NCBI RefSeq assembly: GCF_947623445.1
Contig: NC_135242.1
Span: 25,544,001 to 25,608,000, forward strand
Length of the DNA: 64,000 nucleotides
From: Clavelina lepadiformis
Lineage: Eukaryota > Chordata > Ascidiacea > Aplousobranchia > Clavelinidae
Direction of reading: 5' to 3'
Positions 1-12,432 of this stretch are shown here, piece after piece (the stretch's first letter is position 1; each line of letters begins with the position of its first letter). Position numbers and translations under genes: made by a program. The notes below the pieces were generated by a model. The model worked only from the letters and a program-made list of their open reading frames with translations, made no database searches and was not told where the DNA came from.

Positions 1-946
1 AGTGATACTTGCCGATGTAGTTCAGGGAGTTCTTTAACGTAGTTTGGTTGTTACTTTGGGTCAACTTCCCCCTGACACAGTCCTCACACCTATTTTATTT
101 TTTGTCAAAAGCGCATTCGTGAAGAAAAACCTTCAAGCCAGTTGTTACCAGGACGCGCTAATGAACGGGAAAATGTTTATTCGTGGCCGAGGAGAAAACT
201 CGCTTAGATTTAATCGAAAAATCACCAGCATACAAGCTGCTTGATAGACATCATATAAACATATTTCATAGTTTTACATTGCACGTGGGGACGTCACTGT
301 TATGATGTCATCAAACCAAATTAATAACGTAACTGTACAAAGTAATTTTAAGCTTATTGCATGCACATTCATAACGAGATCTGCAGAAATCAATTTTAAT
401 CAATATTTATCGTCATGATGATTCTTCCAACAAAGAATGCGAGTGAACTTGGTCTGGGTGCAATTTCATAGCAAGAGATAATTTATGGAAACCTTCTATT
501 TCATAATCGAGCAGAATTAAACCAATGACTTCGGTATCTTGTCAATGACAAAGGCAATTGTGTTGACCCTGATATGAATTAAACACTTGTCTTATATATA
601 AATCTTTATGACAAATACTACAATTATGACAGAACAATGAAATGCAAACATAAATACAGTATGACCTCACAATGAAAATTTCTCGATGCTAGGTGGCGCA
701 ACGATAAGTGGCGGCCCGATACAAGCTAAATTAGTAGCAATGTAAGAAAGTGGACGCCACATAGATCATTTTAAAGCATTAAGGAAAATGATAAAATGGC
801 AATTTTTGCTGCATTATGACATCACAAAACGTGCACAAACCATTTTCCAGCAAAAGTTGCGCTGCTGTTAACACAGACAAGCGATGCCCTGGTGTGCAGG
901 TTTTGAAAACTAATAATCAGAAGTAATAATGCACCTTTATAAGGCT
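1..946. other. Non-coding flank downstream of Rab7 copy A
   Basis: No gene is recognised here. From about position 92 the sequence matches 6409-7273 almost base for base and forms the downstream part of the tandem duplication that includes Rab7. The short open frames in it resemble no protein I know. It should hold the 3' UTR of Rab7 copy A, but I could not pick a clear poly(A) signal. Confidence 0.6.
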
Positions 947-2393
947 TTAACATGCACAGTCAGATTTAGGCTTGTTATCGTTGCTCTTCAGGTCAATTCT
1001 ATCTGGAAACTGGTCGGGGAAAAGTTCAACGTCGGCTTCCTGCAGGAGCGCCTGTTTGGCGACAGTCTGGAATGCTTGCTCCACGTTTATGTTGTCTTTT
1101 GCGGAACATTCAAAGTATGGGATGTCGTTCTTAGTGTGGCACCATCCCTGAGCTCTCTTGTACGACACCTACGATAGATCAAACATTTTACGATTATGTT
1201 CATGCAACAAAGATCACTATGATGTCAAAAGCATCAAGATATTAGCAGAAGAATGAGCAACTAGCAACAGCCAATGAGGCCCTCGGATTCAAAGTAGTCG
1301 CGCATCCTCGTATAAGCCGGACAAAGCTCACCACTCGATTCTCAAGATCAATCTTATTTCCAATCACCACAAACGGGAAGTTTTCGGGATCTCGCGGAGA
1401 AGCCTGGATCAAAAACTCATCACGCCAACTGTCAAGTGTTTTAAAAGTGTTTGGCATTGTGACATCATAAACAAGAACGCAACAATCTGCTCCCCGATAA
1501 AAAGCGACACCAAGTGATTGAAAGCGCTCTTGTCCAGCCGTATCCCAGATCTGTAACATAACAATGCTCATTATGACACCACAACTCAGGTATATTGCAA
1601 GATAGGCAAAGCAAGCAGAATAATATGAACAGCTGTCTAACCTGCATAGTGACAAGCCTGTCGTCAACTACCATGTCTTTGGAAACAAAATCTGCTCCAA
1701 TTGTCGCCTTGTAATGACCGGAAAATTTCTTGCTCACGTATTGGTTCATCAACGAAGTTTTTCCAACACTGAAAACGCAATATTTTTGTCATCCAGCACC
1801 AACATGTTATTATGAGGTGAAAACATTGCTAAGCGGCTGCATCTAACACTGACACGATGTACATAAATTTATCACCACATAATCCCATTAATGATAAAAT
1901 AACTGACCCGCTGTCTCCCAGAATGATGACCTTCAAGAGGACTTTCTTGCCAGATGCCATTCTCACCTGCAAAGATTAAACCATAACGTCGCACTAATCT
2001 TGGTGATATTAACCTTTTACATAGACAACAAATTGAAAATATTGTGACTTCGACATTGCAAATACTGTAATAAAATATGGCTATTTGACTTTTAAAAGCA
2101 ATCTTCATTGAATACACGAGCTTAAGAAGTGATAAATGCAAATCAACAAAAAACTTTACATAGAAGCACAAACACGGTCAGAAATGTGCTGGACAACCAA
2201 AGAAAGACAGGAACGTATCATTTAAAACACAACTATTGCACTTACTAAAATTGCCAAAACTTGTTAATATGAGATCTTTTTTTAGCAGGTTGCAAGTCTC
2301 TTCAAAATGGATTACATGAAAATTTTACAAATACTTAGAAATTATCTGAAACACAAAATGCACACAAGTAGTTTAGTAATGTTATTAACGACA
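92..2393. repeat. Tandem segmental duplication, copy A (Rab7 unit)
   Basis: This segment is a direct duplicate of about 6409-8637, offset by 6,327 bp across the coding part. Similarity covers the gene, its introns and both flanks. Copy A carries roughly 70 bp near 2070-2165 that copy B lacks. The sequence between the copies (about 2400-6400) is not duplicated. Such similarity in non-coding DNA means either a recent duplication or two haplotypes placed side by side by an assembler. The unique 4 kb between them favours a real duplication. Confidence 0.85.
947..1960 (-). CDS. RAB7A: Rab7 small GTPase, copy A (variant switch I)
   Basis: Rab7 is the late-endosome and lysosome GTPase that recruits effectors for fusion and transport. 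There are four coding exons on the minus strand: 1908-1960, 1642-1768, 1332-1550 and 947-1168, giving 206 residues against 207 in vertebrate Rab7. Visible motifs are the P-loop GDSGVGKTS (residues 15-23), switch I around Thr40, DTAGQE in switch II, NKID for guanine binding, ECSAK, and a C-terminal Cys-Ala-Cys for double geranylgeranylation. Compared with copy B and with the animal consensus, residues 30, 35, 36 and 46 differ (Ser, Gly, His and Val instead of Asn, Asn, Gln and Leu). The rest of the two proteins is identical. The ATG follows an acceptor-like run (tttgcag, then gtgaga), so a 5' UTR exon or spliced leader probably joins there. Confidence 0.93.
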
Positions 2394-5300
2394 AGACAAG
2401 CAAAATGAAACCTGGGAGTTAATTTTTGAGTTCTACCGTGAAACTACTTAGACAACTTTTTCATTTGGCAGATGACTCACTGTCAATGCCTCTCACATGC
2501 TTTTGCATTGTACTGAAAGTGGCAAAGTGTAAACAGAGCCAATGTCTAGGTTGCAAACAATGCAATAGTAAGTGGATAAAAGTCTCCTGCTACTCGGTAA
2601 GTTGGTCGCTTTACAATTGGCATAATAACTTTACTCCCTTATCGCATTAATCGACAAAATCTTGCAATAAAAGCTGCAGATGACCCCAACACTTCATTTT
2701 CTTTGATTTTGCTGTGCAAGTGCGTATCTATGTGTGTTTTGAGTCTTTAGAAACAAGGTTAATCATTCAATCAATCGAGGTCATCAGAGTTAGCAAATTA
2801 TTTTAGTATCAATCAAGCGTTTGCATAAATAGCAACAATGACAGCCTTGCGGAACGAAAGCCTCTCGCTTTTCATGCAAAGTCACAGTGTGATCATCACT
2901 GATCATTCACGCGACACACCAGCAAGGGCGTGATTATTCGTGCGTAAGATTATTCATGAGCTAGCTAATATGTAGCAGCCAGCAAATAATAAAATTATTC
3001 GTTGCAACCACTCGTATACCAACGTAAAACTTGTTAGTTTCCCTGACGCAAATGTGACAACAAAGCGAGATGCAAAAACAATAGGTCATTTACAAAAGCC
3101 ATTGGTAAATTATCATCAAGACAAACTATAATCCAAGGGCGAAAAACGTCACCTTACCTACCCGCCTTAGATACCTCGGCAAGTGCCCATGTATAGCCTG
3201 GCTGGCTGCATAACGAAATTCACCCAGGCTGACAACCATGCACTTATCGCATTTGCTGTCATGTTGGTAAAAATCTGAGGGTGATAATTACATTTAGAGG
3301 AGTTGGGTTACGGTAATTTTTTGCATGACTTGAACTTGTGATGATTCCTTATCGCTCAAGCTTGCTTTTGTGCAAGTAGGCTACCTGTTCATGTACTCAT
3401 TAATTTCTGATATATCATGTTGCCCGACTTTAGAACAGTTCACGAGGTCCCCTTAACAAGAGCAAGTATCATTAATGCCTTGCTCAATGGCCGGTCCACA
3501 GAGTTACGCATGGATGGAACCAAGTGGGGATTTTTTTGAATTTGGTAGCGCACTCCAAGTGCATTAATACGCATTTAGACGTATTTCTTTCTATTAAATC
3601 AATTGTGGACTTGGTTTTACAGCAATCAGGATGTACAGAGACTTGCTAAAACACCAAAACCTGCACCTGACCGCCTCTGATTGCATTGTTAAACCTTTTG
3701 CATACAAAGATCTCGCCAATAAATACCCAAGAGCCACTGAACACGAAATATGAGCCGCAAGCCGACATGGCTGCAAAATATGGCAGTTTTCGCCGAGCTC
3801 TCGGGTGTGTGAAAAAGCAACTGGTGAGCACTGGGACTCGTGAGTCGTGACCCATGGATGACCGGCATTTGTTCAGGCAAGGTGCGGAGCTTTTTGATGG
3901 AAATCGGGAAAATATCAGCGAATCCTGTTTTTTTAGAGATATCGGTTTTAAACATTAATTTTGCCGAATAAATCTGAGCAAAAGCTAGTGTCTCCTTTTT
4001 CTTTTTAGAGACACCGGATTGCCCTGCTCTGCAGTCTGGGCTACAAAGATTATACCCAAAGCAGGCAATCTGTATAATATATATTTCGTAAGACTTTTAA
4101 CAATAACAAACTAGTGCCTCCTTTCATTAGAGAGATCGCTTTTCTCTCGCTGTACGAACTACGATACCGTTTCGACCAAAAAGTCTCGGTTGTGTTCCTG
4201 TCATTTCCATACTCCACAGTCTGGCCACCAGGCGCCGGGAAACATCTCTACCTTGTAACCTGCATGGTCGACTCCGTAGTACCGGTATGCGGGCAGTTTT
4301 GGCGTTCAACCTAACTTCAATTCTTTGTTTATTTATTATAAATCTTGAAATCGGCGGAGGACAATCATTTTCGAAAATAGGTTATCGATGAAATTAATAA
4401 AAACACTAGGAAACATCTCTAGCCTGACTCCAAATTCAGGAAATAAAGAAAAGTTCATAATGTGGGTACAGAACATGGATAAACGTGTAAGTTTAGGAGC
4501 TTTTGATGTAGGACATGCCACAACCTTTTTATCACTAGTTAGAATGAGAAAAAATGGTCATGCTCGAATGCCTGCAAACTTTAAGCAACTTTTTCCACAA
4601 TTAACAAGAAGAGACTCTTTTACTTATTTTAATGGGTGGTGACAAGGAACTAGGCCTACCTCTTGCAAGGAATCATTTGTCTGTCACGTTTCCACGTAGG
4701 AAATTGCTTCAATTCTGCAAACAAACGGGTTAGCTAGGATCATAGTGCATTAAATCGGTAAAGTCTTTTTATTATCGGTTATACTGAAGAGAAAATGGTT
4801 CTGCTCGAGTGATTTTGAACCAGTAGGTCGACAACCTTTGTGAATTTTTTTTCACAATTTAGAAGACTCTCTCTCTCTCATTATAACCGCTGATAAAAAG
4901 GTTCTACTAAAAAAATCGCTTTGAACTTGCAGGGAGACACAGGACATCAAATAAACGTGTCAGCTACATAGGCTACTTATGACATAGGAAGCCAATGTTC
5001 AAATCGATTTTTTTATCTTACAAGACTTTTTTTGGCAAGTTTAAAGCAATTTCCTACCTCATCAGCTCTTCTTTCTCTATGAAAACTAATTTCCGCTCGA
5101 GGCGCCCTGGTCAGCCTAACATTTGCAGGTGCAGTATTTCAATCGACCGGGAAGTTGTAAATCACTTTCAATGCACAACAGAACAATTGCTGGTGTATAT
5201 TCTACTTCAACAAATCTTTCCATTACTGCAACCAGCAGAAACTTATTGTTTTACTGCATACACGTGAAAACAGACTTGCAAGTCTACTTCTGTGAGGTCG

Positions 5301-6408
5301 CACAAGACCTGTTACATAATAAGCAGGACAACATTCGGACAATATGATCAAGTCGCTTTATTCCCTTCGAAATCCCTAAGCGCCCAGTTAAGGAATCGCT
5401 GTCCTACCCCAAATGATCCTGGTTGTGTGGAACCTTCCATTATTGGCTTCTTTTCATTTCCTGAAAATAGAGCTGGAGATATTTTCTAGGTTTAAATTTT
5501 TTCGGTTTTCTAAAATTTGTATTGCGTCACATAGCTGCACTATCAGCAAACGCATAAAGGGACCACTAGCTTAGTTTCAAACTTATTTCAGACTTGGAGA
5601 AAATCAGAATATCGTTTTAATAATTTTCATAGACTTTGTTAATCGGCCGCCATTCGGGATTAAAATGCGCGAACTGCTTCGAGCACAAACCAGACATTTT
5701 CTTTCGCTTGTGCGGACGTTTGCAGCATGTCTAGCAATGGTGTAGCCAAGATTGCTCAACCGTTATTGTTCTGTTTGGAAAGACTTGGATTATGACCAAA
5801 ACATGTTGGGTGGTTTTCCGTAATCTGTAAAATAGTTTAATTTTCGCTGCTTGGTAATTTTTGGGAGTTTGGGGTTAGGATTGCTGCCTTTTCTGAAACG
5901 TAAAACAAACTTAAAATCTATACATGTCAGCAGTATGTAACACCTGGAAGATTTTACTACCTAGTGTGGTGTAATTTTAGGATGCTGTTAGTGAGTACTG
6001 CGGTACGTTGTCAGTACCAATACCGGTGGAACATTTTAAAGGTTTTGAGATGTTTTATCTCTCGGAACTTTATTTTAATTAAACTTTAATGCCAATTTTC
6101 GCGATTTTTGTTCGAGGTTATCTGATAGAATTTCAACGCACGTGTAAGAAAGATCTTTAGAAAACATTAAACACACTCGGTTGGAGTTGGTCAGCCAACG
6201 CGCCCACAAAATTTTGCCCATCCTTTCTAGTTTTCAGAGCTTTTCATTCTCAACTGAGTGTTTCTAGCAATAATTTGATGTAATGCTTCCTGCATTTCAA
6301 AGAATGAAAAATAGGTTTGCTAAACATGATAATTCTTTGGGCAAATAAAACTGATGCCCTGCCGCTACCTAGCGGACAGGGTGTTATACGCTGCACTTTC
6401 ATCAATCA
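2394..6408. other. Unique spacer between the Rab7 copies
   Basis: This 4-kb stretch has no gene I can support. Several 60-90 residue open frames occur (around 3594-3955, 4388-4642 and 4995-5489), but none shows a known domain, good splice sites or a neighbour that would make it an exon. A short motif near 4530-4560 recurs in diverged form near 4790-4815 and may mark an old local duplication. A CT-rich microsatellite lies near 4868-4880. The end of a dispersed repeat family is present at about 4250-4345. The upstream regulatory DNA of Rab7 copy A should be at its left end. Confidence 0.5.
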
Positions 6409-8637
6409 TTTTATTTTTTGTCAAAAGCGCATTTGTGAAGAAAAAAAATTCAAGCCAGTTGTTACTAGCACGCGCTAATAAACGGGAAAATGTTAATTCG
6501 TGGCTGAGGAAAAACCTCGCTTAGATTTAATCGAAAAATCACCAGCATACAAGCTGCTTGATAGACATCATATAAACATATTTCATAGTTTTACATTGCA
6601 CGTGGGGACGTCACTGTTTTGATGTCATCAAACCAAATTAAAAACGTAACTGTACAAAGTAATTTTAAGCTTATTGCATGCACGGTCATAACGGGATCTG
6701 AAGAAATCAATTTTAATCAATATTTGTTGTCATGATGATTCTTCCAACAAAGAATGCGAGTGAACTTGGTCTGGGTGCAATTTCATAGCAAGAGAGATAA
6801 TTTATGGAAACCTTCTATTTTATAATCGAGCAGAATAAAACCAACGACTTCGGTATCTTGTCAATGACAAAGGCAATTGTGTTGACCCTGATATGAATTA
6901 AACACTTGTCTTATATATAAATCTTTATGACAAATACTACAATTATGACAGAACAATGAAATGCAAACATAAATACAGTATGACCTCACAATCAAAATTT
7001 CTCGATGCTAGGTGGCGCAACGATAAGTGGCGGCCCGATACAAGCTAAATTAGTAGCAATGTAAGAAAGTGGAGGCCACTATAGATCATTTTAAAGCATT
7101 ATGGAAAATGATAAAATGGCAATTTTTGCTGCATTATGACATCACAAAACGTGCAAAAAACATTTTCCAGCAGAAGTTGCGCTGCTGTTAACACAGACAA
7201 GCGATGCCCTGATGTGCAGGTTTTGAAAACTAATAATCAGAAGAAATAATGCACCTTTATAAGTGAATAGGCTTTAACATGCACAGTCAGATTTAGGCTT
7301 GTTATCGTTGCTCTTCAGGTCAATTCTATCTGGAAACTGGTCGGGGAAAAGTTCAACGTCGGCTTCCTGCAGCAGAGCCTGTTTGGCGACAGTCTGAAAT
7401 GCTTGCTCCACGTTTATGTTGTCTTTTGCGGAGCATTCAAAGTATGGGATGTCGTTCTTTGTGTGGCACCATCCCTGAGCTCTCTTGTAAGACACCTACG
7501 ATAGATCAAACATTTTACGATTATGTTCATGCAACAAAGATCACTATGATGTCAAAAGTATCGAGATATTAGCAGAAGAATGAGCAACTAGCAACAGCCA
7601 ATGAGGCCCTCGGATTCAAAGTAGTTGCGCATCCTCGTATAAGCCGGACAAAGCTCACCACTCGATTCTCAAGATCAATCTTATTTCCAATCACTACAAA
7701 CGGGAAGTTTTCGGGATCTCGTGGAGAAGCCTGGATCAAAAACTCATCACGCCAACTGTCAAGTGTTTTAAAAGTGTTTGGCATTGTGACATCATAAACA
7801 AGAACGCAACAATCTGCTCCCCGATAAAAAGCGACACCAAGTGATTGAAAGCGCTCTTGTCCAGCCGTATCCCAGATCTGTAACATAACAATGCTCATTA
7901 TGACATCACAACTCAGGTATATTGCAAGATAGGCAAAGCAAGCAGAATAATATAAACAGCTGTCTAACCTGCATAGTGACAAGCCTGTCATCAACTACCA
8001 TGTCCTTGGAAAGAAAATCTGCACCAATTGTCGCCTTGTATTGATTGCTGAACTTTTTGTTCACGTATTGGTTCATCAACGAAGTTTTTCCAACACTGAA
8101 AACGCAATATTTTTGTCATCCAGTACCAACATATTATTATGAGGTGAAAACATTGCCAAGCGGCTGCATCTTACACTGACACGATGTACATAAATTTATC
8201 ACCACATAATCCCATTTATGATAAATTAACTGACCCGCTGTCTCCCAGAATGATGACCTTCAAGAGGACTTTCTTGCCAGATGCCATTCTCACCTGCAAA
8301 GATTAAACCATAACGTCGCACCAATCTTGGTGATATTAACCTTTTACATAGACAACAAATTGAAAATATTGTGACTTCGACATTGCTAATACCGTAATAA
8401 AATATGACTAGTTGACAGAAGCACAAACAAGATCAGAAATGTGCAGAACAACCAAAGAAAGACAGGTATCATTTAAAACACAACTCTTGCACTTACTAGA
8501 ATTGCCAAAACTTTTTAATATGAGATCTTTTTTTCAGCAAGATGCAAGTCTCTTCAAAATGGATTACACGAAAATTTTACAAATATTTAGAAATTATCTG
8601 AAACACAAAATGCACACAAGTAGTTTAGTAATTTTAT
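6409..8637. repeat. Tandem segmental duplication, copy B (Rab7 unit)
   Basis: This is the partner of 92-2393. Gene structure, intron positions and flanks match. Scattered single-base changes and small indels separate the copies, and the changes inside exons 3 and 4 are silent. Exon 2 is the exception, with a dense patch of differences around the switch I codons. Confidence 0.85.
7274..8287 (-). CDS. RAB7A: Rab7 small GTPase, copy B (canonical switch I)
   Basis: This is the second Rab7 gene, with the same four-exon structure: 8235-8287, 7969-8095, 7659-7877 and 7274-7495. It also encodes 206 residues. All GTPase motifs are intact (GDSGVGKTS, DTAGQE, NKID, ECSAK, terminal Cys-Ala-Cys). Its switch I segment, [17 protein letters not shown] from residue 30, fits the animal Rab7 consensus, so this copy is the better candidate for the ancestral function. 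Splice sites are conserved with copy A, and the acceptor-like run before the ATG is the same. Nothing suggests a pseudogene. Confidence 0.94.
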
Positions 8638-10049
8638 TATTGTAACAGGAGCACCACCCAAAACAAAGGCAGCAAGCAAGTGCTGTGACTGCAAATAACT
8701 GCACAAAGTCACTAACATGTTAATTGTTTATGGCCTGCACAGCTGCACTGTTACAATCCTCTGAGACTGAGAAATTTCTTTGCAAATCCACAACTTAATG
8801 ATGATTTTCCATCAAGCAATGAAGCAACCAATTTTTCTTGAGCATTTTCTGGGAAATGCGTAATTTATTTGGTGTTATTCGCATCTGATTTGATTTTATT
8901 ATGTAATCTGCCATTAGCAGAACCAACTAATAGGAGCATAACTTATGCTTTACCTCACATCAAAGACATTTTAGATTGTTGAGTTATTCACATTAAAGAT
9001 TACATAATTTTTACAAAAAACTTTGTAGGATATCGGTCAAAACAAAGCATGGAGAGTAAAATAGGTGCCACTAGTCAAAAAAATCGTTTCTACATAAGAA
9101 AGCATTTTTCCATTTATTCTTGTTTTTTGTTAAAGGCAAGTTAAATGTAAATAAAGATTATTTACTATATATAGTCGTTATTAATTGGACTTATTTTCTG
9201 AAAAACATTTTCCCAAACGTACGTAAGCATTTTAAGTTAAACGACATATTATGCGTGGTCTGCTTTTACACAATGCGCGGAAGTGCTATTACTGGTGTCA
9301 CTGCCATACTTTTCCTACTTGATTTGTGGCTGTAGCAATAGTTATCAAAAGACAGCTATTACATTACAATAAAAACATTGTTTTCTGCTGTTGCCTAATT
9401 TCAGAAAACGACAATGTGGGCCAAGCGTGTAGTTCAGATATCGCAAGTATTTCAAGTGCGCTTACACGGTTTGCGCAGACAGAAAAAACTTATTTACCGA
9501 TGTTTCGTGTACATAACATATAACCAAAAAGTTGGTTGTGTAATAATGAACTTTGTGCCAAACGTTTTTTACAGCAACTCCGGCATGTAAGTTTCATAAT
9601 TATTGTCAACTACACTTAACATTCGGTGGCACTTCTAGGATTGTTAGAGAAAGCACAATAAAAATTTCTATACTGCAAGTTGTGCATTTGTCAATCTTAT
9701 ACTCCAAGAAAGAAGCAGTGCAAAGCCTGAAACATGTTGCTGTTCAACACAATGTGAAGGTATTTGCACTTGTTGTTTAATACAACAAACCAACTTCAAC
9801 TCATCTACGCTTTTCAATATAAATATAAGGACAAATAATAGATTAGAAATAGAGGTAAAACTTCAAGGGCTAAAACATGCAAGGCGGGAATTATGTAGAA
9901 TACATTAGTGGCATGGCATTGGTAAGTTAACATAGCCACCAAATGAAAAATACGATTTTAAAATATTAAAATTATTCACAAACGTCAAACAGACAGTAGC
10001 AAAAACTACCCAGTTAATAATTACTTGTAACGTCAATTACGTAATTACC

Positions 10050-10312
10050 AGACTCCAGAGCTCCTTTACTTAAGTAAAGTACTTGACTTGAGTACTGGGG
10101 TTGTCTATCCATCTACTCAAATATATTTTATACCATAACCCTTTTGATCATTATTTATGTCTACTGTGTTTAAGAATGTAAGGAAATAAAAAATTATTCA
10201 TAATATTTATGTTACGACTAAGTACCGAAGTACCTATGTTCAGTACTTTCCTGGTACTCGTACTCAAATGTATTTTCAACTAAGTACTTGTCCTGAAGTA
10301 CTTAAATTAGTA
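10050..10312. repeat. Repeat relic rich in AGTACTT words
   Basis: Both ends of this 260-bp stretch are packed with variants of AAGTACTTGAGTACT, partly as inverted copies (for example around 10065-10100 and 10215-10305). This is typical of short inverted-repeat elements. I see no clean terminal repeat or target duplication, so the boundaries are rough. Confidence 0.35.
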
Positions 10313-11612
10313 GGGGCTTATATACAACTGTGGTAAATGCTACAGAGAGACATTACGGGCATGAAACATTCCTTATAACATTGAAATGGCAGATTATCAA
10401 AATAAATATAAATCTTCAAAATAAAATCTTTGCATGAGTTTAACTTGGCCCCCTAGTGGCTACTGCACCCAGATGTCAAATTCAGGGAAAAGTACGATTT
10501 CTTTAAAAATATATTCATTTTGCAAAAAGGAGACATTCACTTTTGCTCATTCGAGACATACTGTAAATGTATAATTGTATTTTGTATGAATATATATATA
10601 TAGATATACTCGTATGAATATATTCACTCATGTATTTGCTAATAGGCTGACCGGTTAGGGTCAGGGAAAATTTTCTATGTCTTGTGTACACACAAGATGT
10701 AATACACGTATTACATCATCAATTTTCATCATCATTTCCAGCTGAATTATACGTAATTCATAAATGTTGCTTTACAATGATATTAAACAATGATTCTTAA
10801 ACTACCTTATATGAATGAAACATGAGAGTGAATATTTGACCAAGATTATTAAAGATATGCAGTTAGGTTAGAAAAATTGGCCGCACTGCTGAGTATGGCC
10901 ATTTTCAGCAAGATCTTGTGTGCACCAAACAAGCAAAAATGAAAAGTGCCATGTGCAAAAATGCTCAGATGCAATGGAAGTGCACAGTTTGACTTATTCG
11001 ATTGAAAATCGAGTGCCCAGAAGTCCAAACCATTAAGTGCAAAATAAGGCACCTTAAGTGCGGCACCAAAGCTCATGTTTAACAGTATAAAGTACGCTTT
11101 TGCCAAACTCTGGAGTCTGGCTGTCGTGCAAAAAGTTGATTTTACATATTTAAAGTTATACTTTAAAGGTAAGTTTAAATAAAAACGTAGATTTAGGTTT
11201 AGGCAATAGTTGCTATATTTTGATGTTTTTCTGAGGTCAACAAGAAACTGTAAAAGACTTCAAACTTACAATTTTTTCCGGTGAAATTAGATTCCAATAG
11301 GCCTCGTGGCAGCAATGAAAAAACAACTATTCAATCAAACAACATAATTTCAGCTAAATTAATCAGTTTGAAACTGGCAGCCCTTATTGGGTTTAAAGTT
11401 ATGACGACAAATCCTGGGTTGGTATAATTCATAACTTATATGGTAACCTTTAAGTAATGGAAGGACTACAGCTATACAGGTTGTCAAATTGGGTTTCATA
11501 CTTTTGCAATCAGACTTGAAGGCCTGAATGGAAATGAGACAATAGAACAGAAATTATGACATGACAATTCCTCAATACTCTATCTTGATATGAGACCTGT
11601 CAAACCAACAAC

Positions 11613-12432
11613 CAAGGTTGGGGTATTCGTTAATCATAATTGATTGTCAATCGTAAGCATTTTATTGAAATAAATTCAGGATTTACCTTTGGTAATCGGC
11701 CGATTGTTCAATTGTTTGGCACCAAAGGTGTAACAATCGATTGATTATTTAATTTTTAGGGTAGCAAAATGAAAAATTTATTGGTTTATTTATAATAAAC
11801 AAGTCATACAAAACGATTAACTTTTGTCTCACGTAGAATGGAATTTAATCGTTATCTACTTGGCAGTTTCGCGCGGCCAACAATAAATAGTGTTGCTTTT
11901 TAACACTTTATAGATTGCATGGTCAATGAAGCATCTTTTAGAGAACAAACCAATGATGCGTCATAATAACATAAATGTAGAACGTGCACTGCATAATTGC
12001 GAATTGAAATGGCAAAACTATTTTGACTGGTTCGGTTTATGGATGTTTATCTACATTTTACAATGCATTTAAAATACTGGGCAAAGTTTTCTAGGTATGA
12101 TATATGAAAAACCTGCAGCAGTCAAAACTTACTTAAATATATTTCATGTTATTTCAAAGCTAATATAACAATTTCATGAGTTGTTTTGGATTTTAAAATA
12201 TCTCTCTACTCGATTGATTCATAAACGTACTTGAAGTAATCAGCCAAGCTAGTGTGTGAAAAATAATCGATTTAATTGTCCAAAATTGACTGAAATCGAA
12301 CATTGCCCGGGATTTCGACGTACGTATTTCAACTATTCCTCAAAATAGTCTAAAAGGCCAATTACAAATCGAATAAAACGATTTACGTTAACATTTACTC
12401 GATCACTTGGTAGACGTATTCGCCCCAACCTG
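11613..12432. mobile_element. Probable hAT-type non-autonomous element (degraded)
   Basis: The left end reads CAAGGTTGGGG and the right end CCCCAACCTG, which are inverted relatives of each other. AATCGATT words recur inside. No convincing 8-bp target duplication is visible and no transposase frame remains. The call rests only on the end similarity and palindromic content. Confidence 0.35.

Noticed and set aside
1242..1667. 141-residue Rab-like protein as read from one continuous frame (also 7569-7994)
   Set aside because: The N- and C-terminal parts of that frame are intron read-through. The true exon is 1332-1550 (7659-7877), as GT-AG signals and Rab7 alignment show.
4388..4642. 84-codon ORF as a gene between the Rab7 copies
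   Set aside because: It has no recognisable domain, and a diverged partial copy 250 bp downstream lacks the frame. There are no supporting splice or poly(A) signals.
92..8637. Rab7 duplication as a simple assembly artefact of two haplotypes
   Set aside because: Not fully excluded. However, the 4 kb of unique spacer and four clustered amino-acid differences at functional positions fit a real tandem duplication better. Read depth would settle it.
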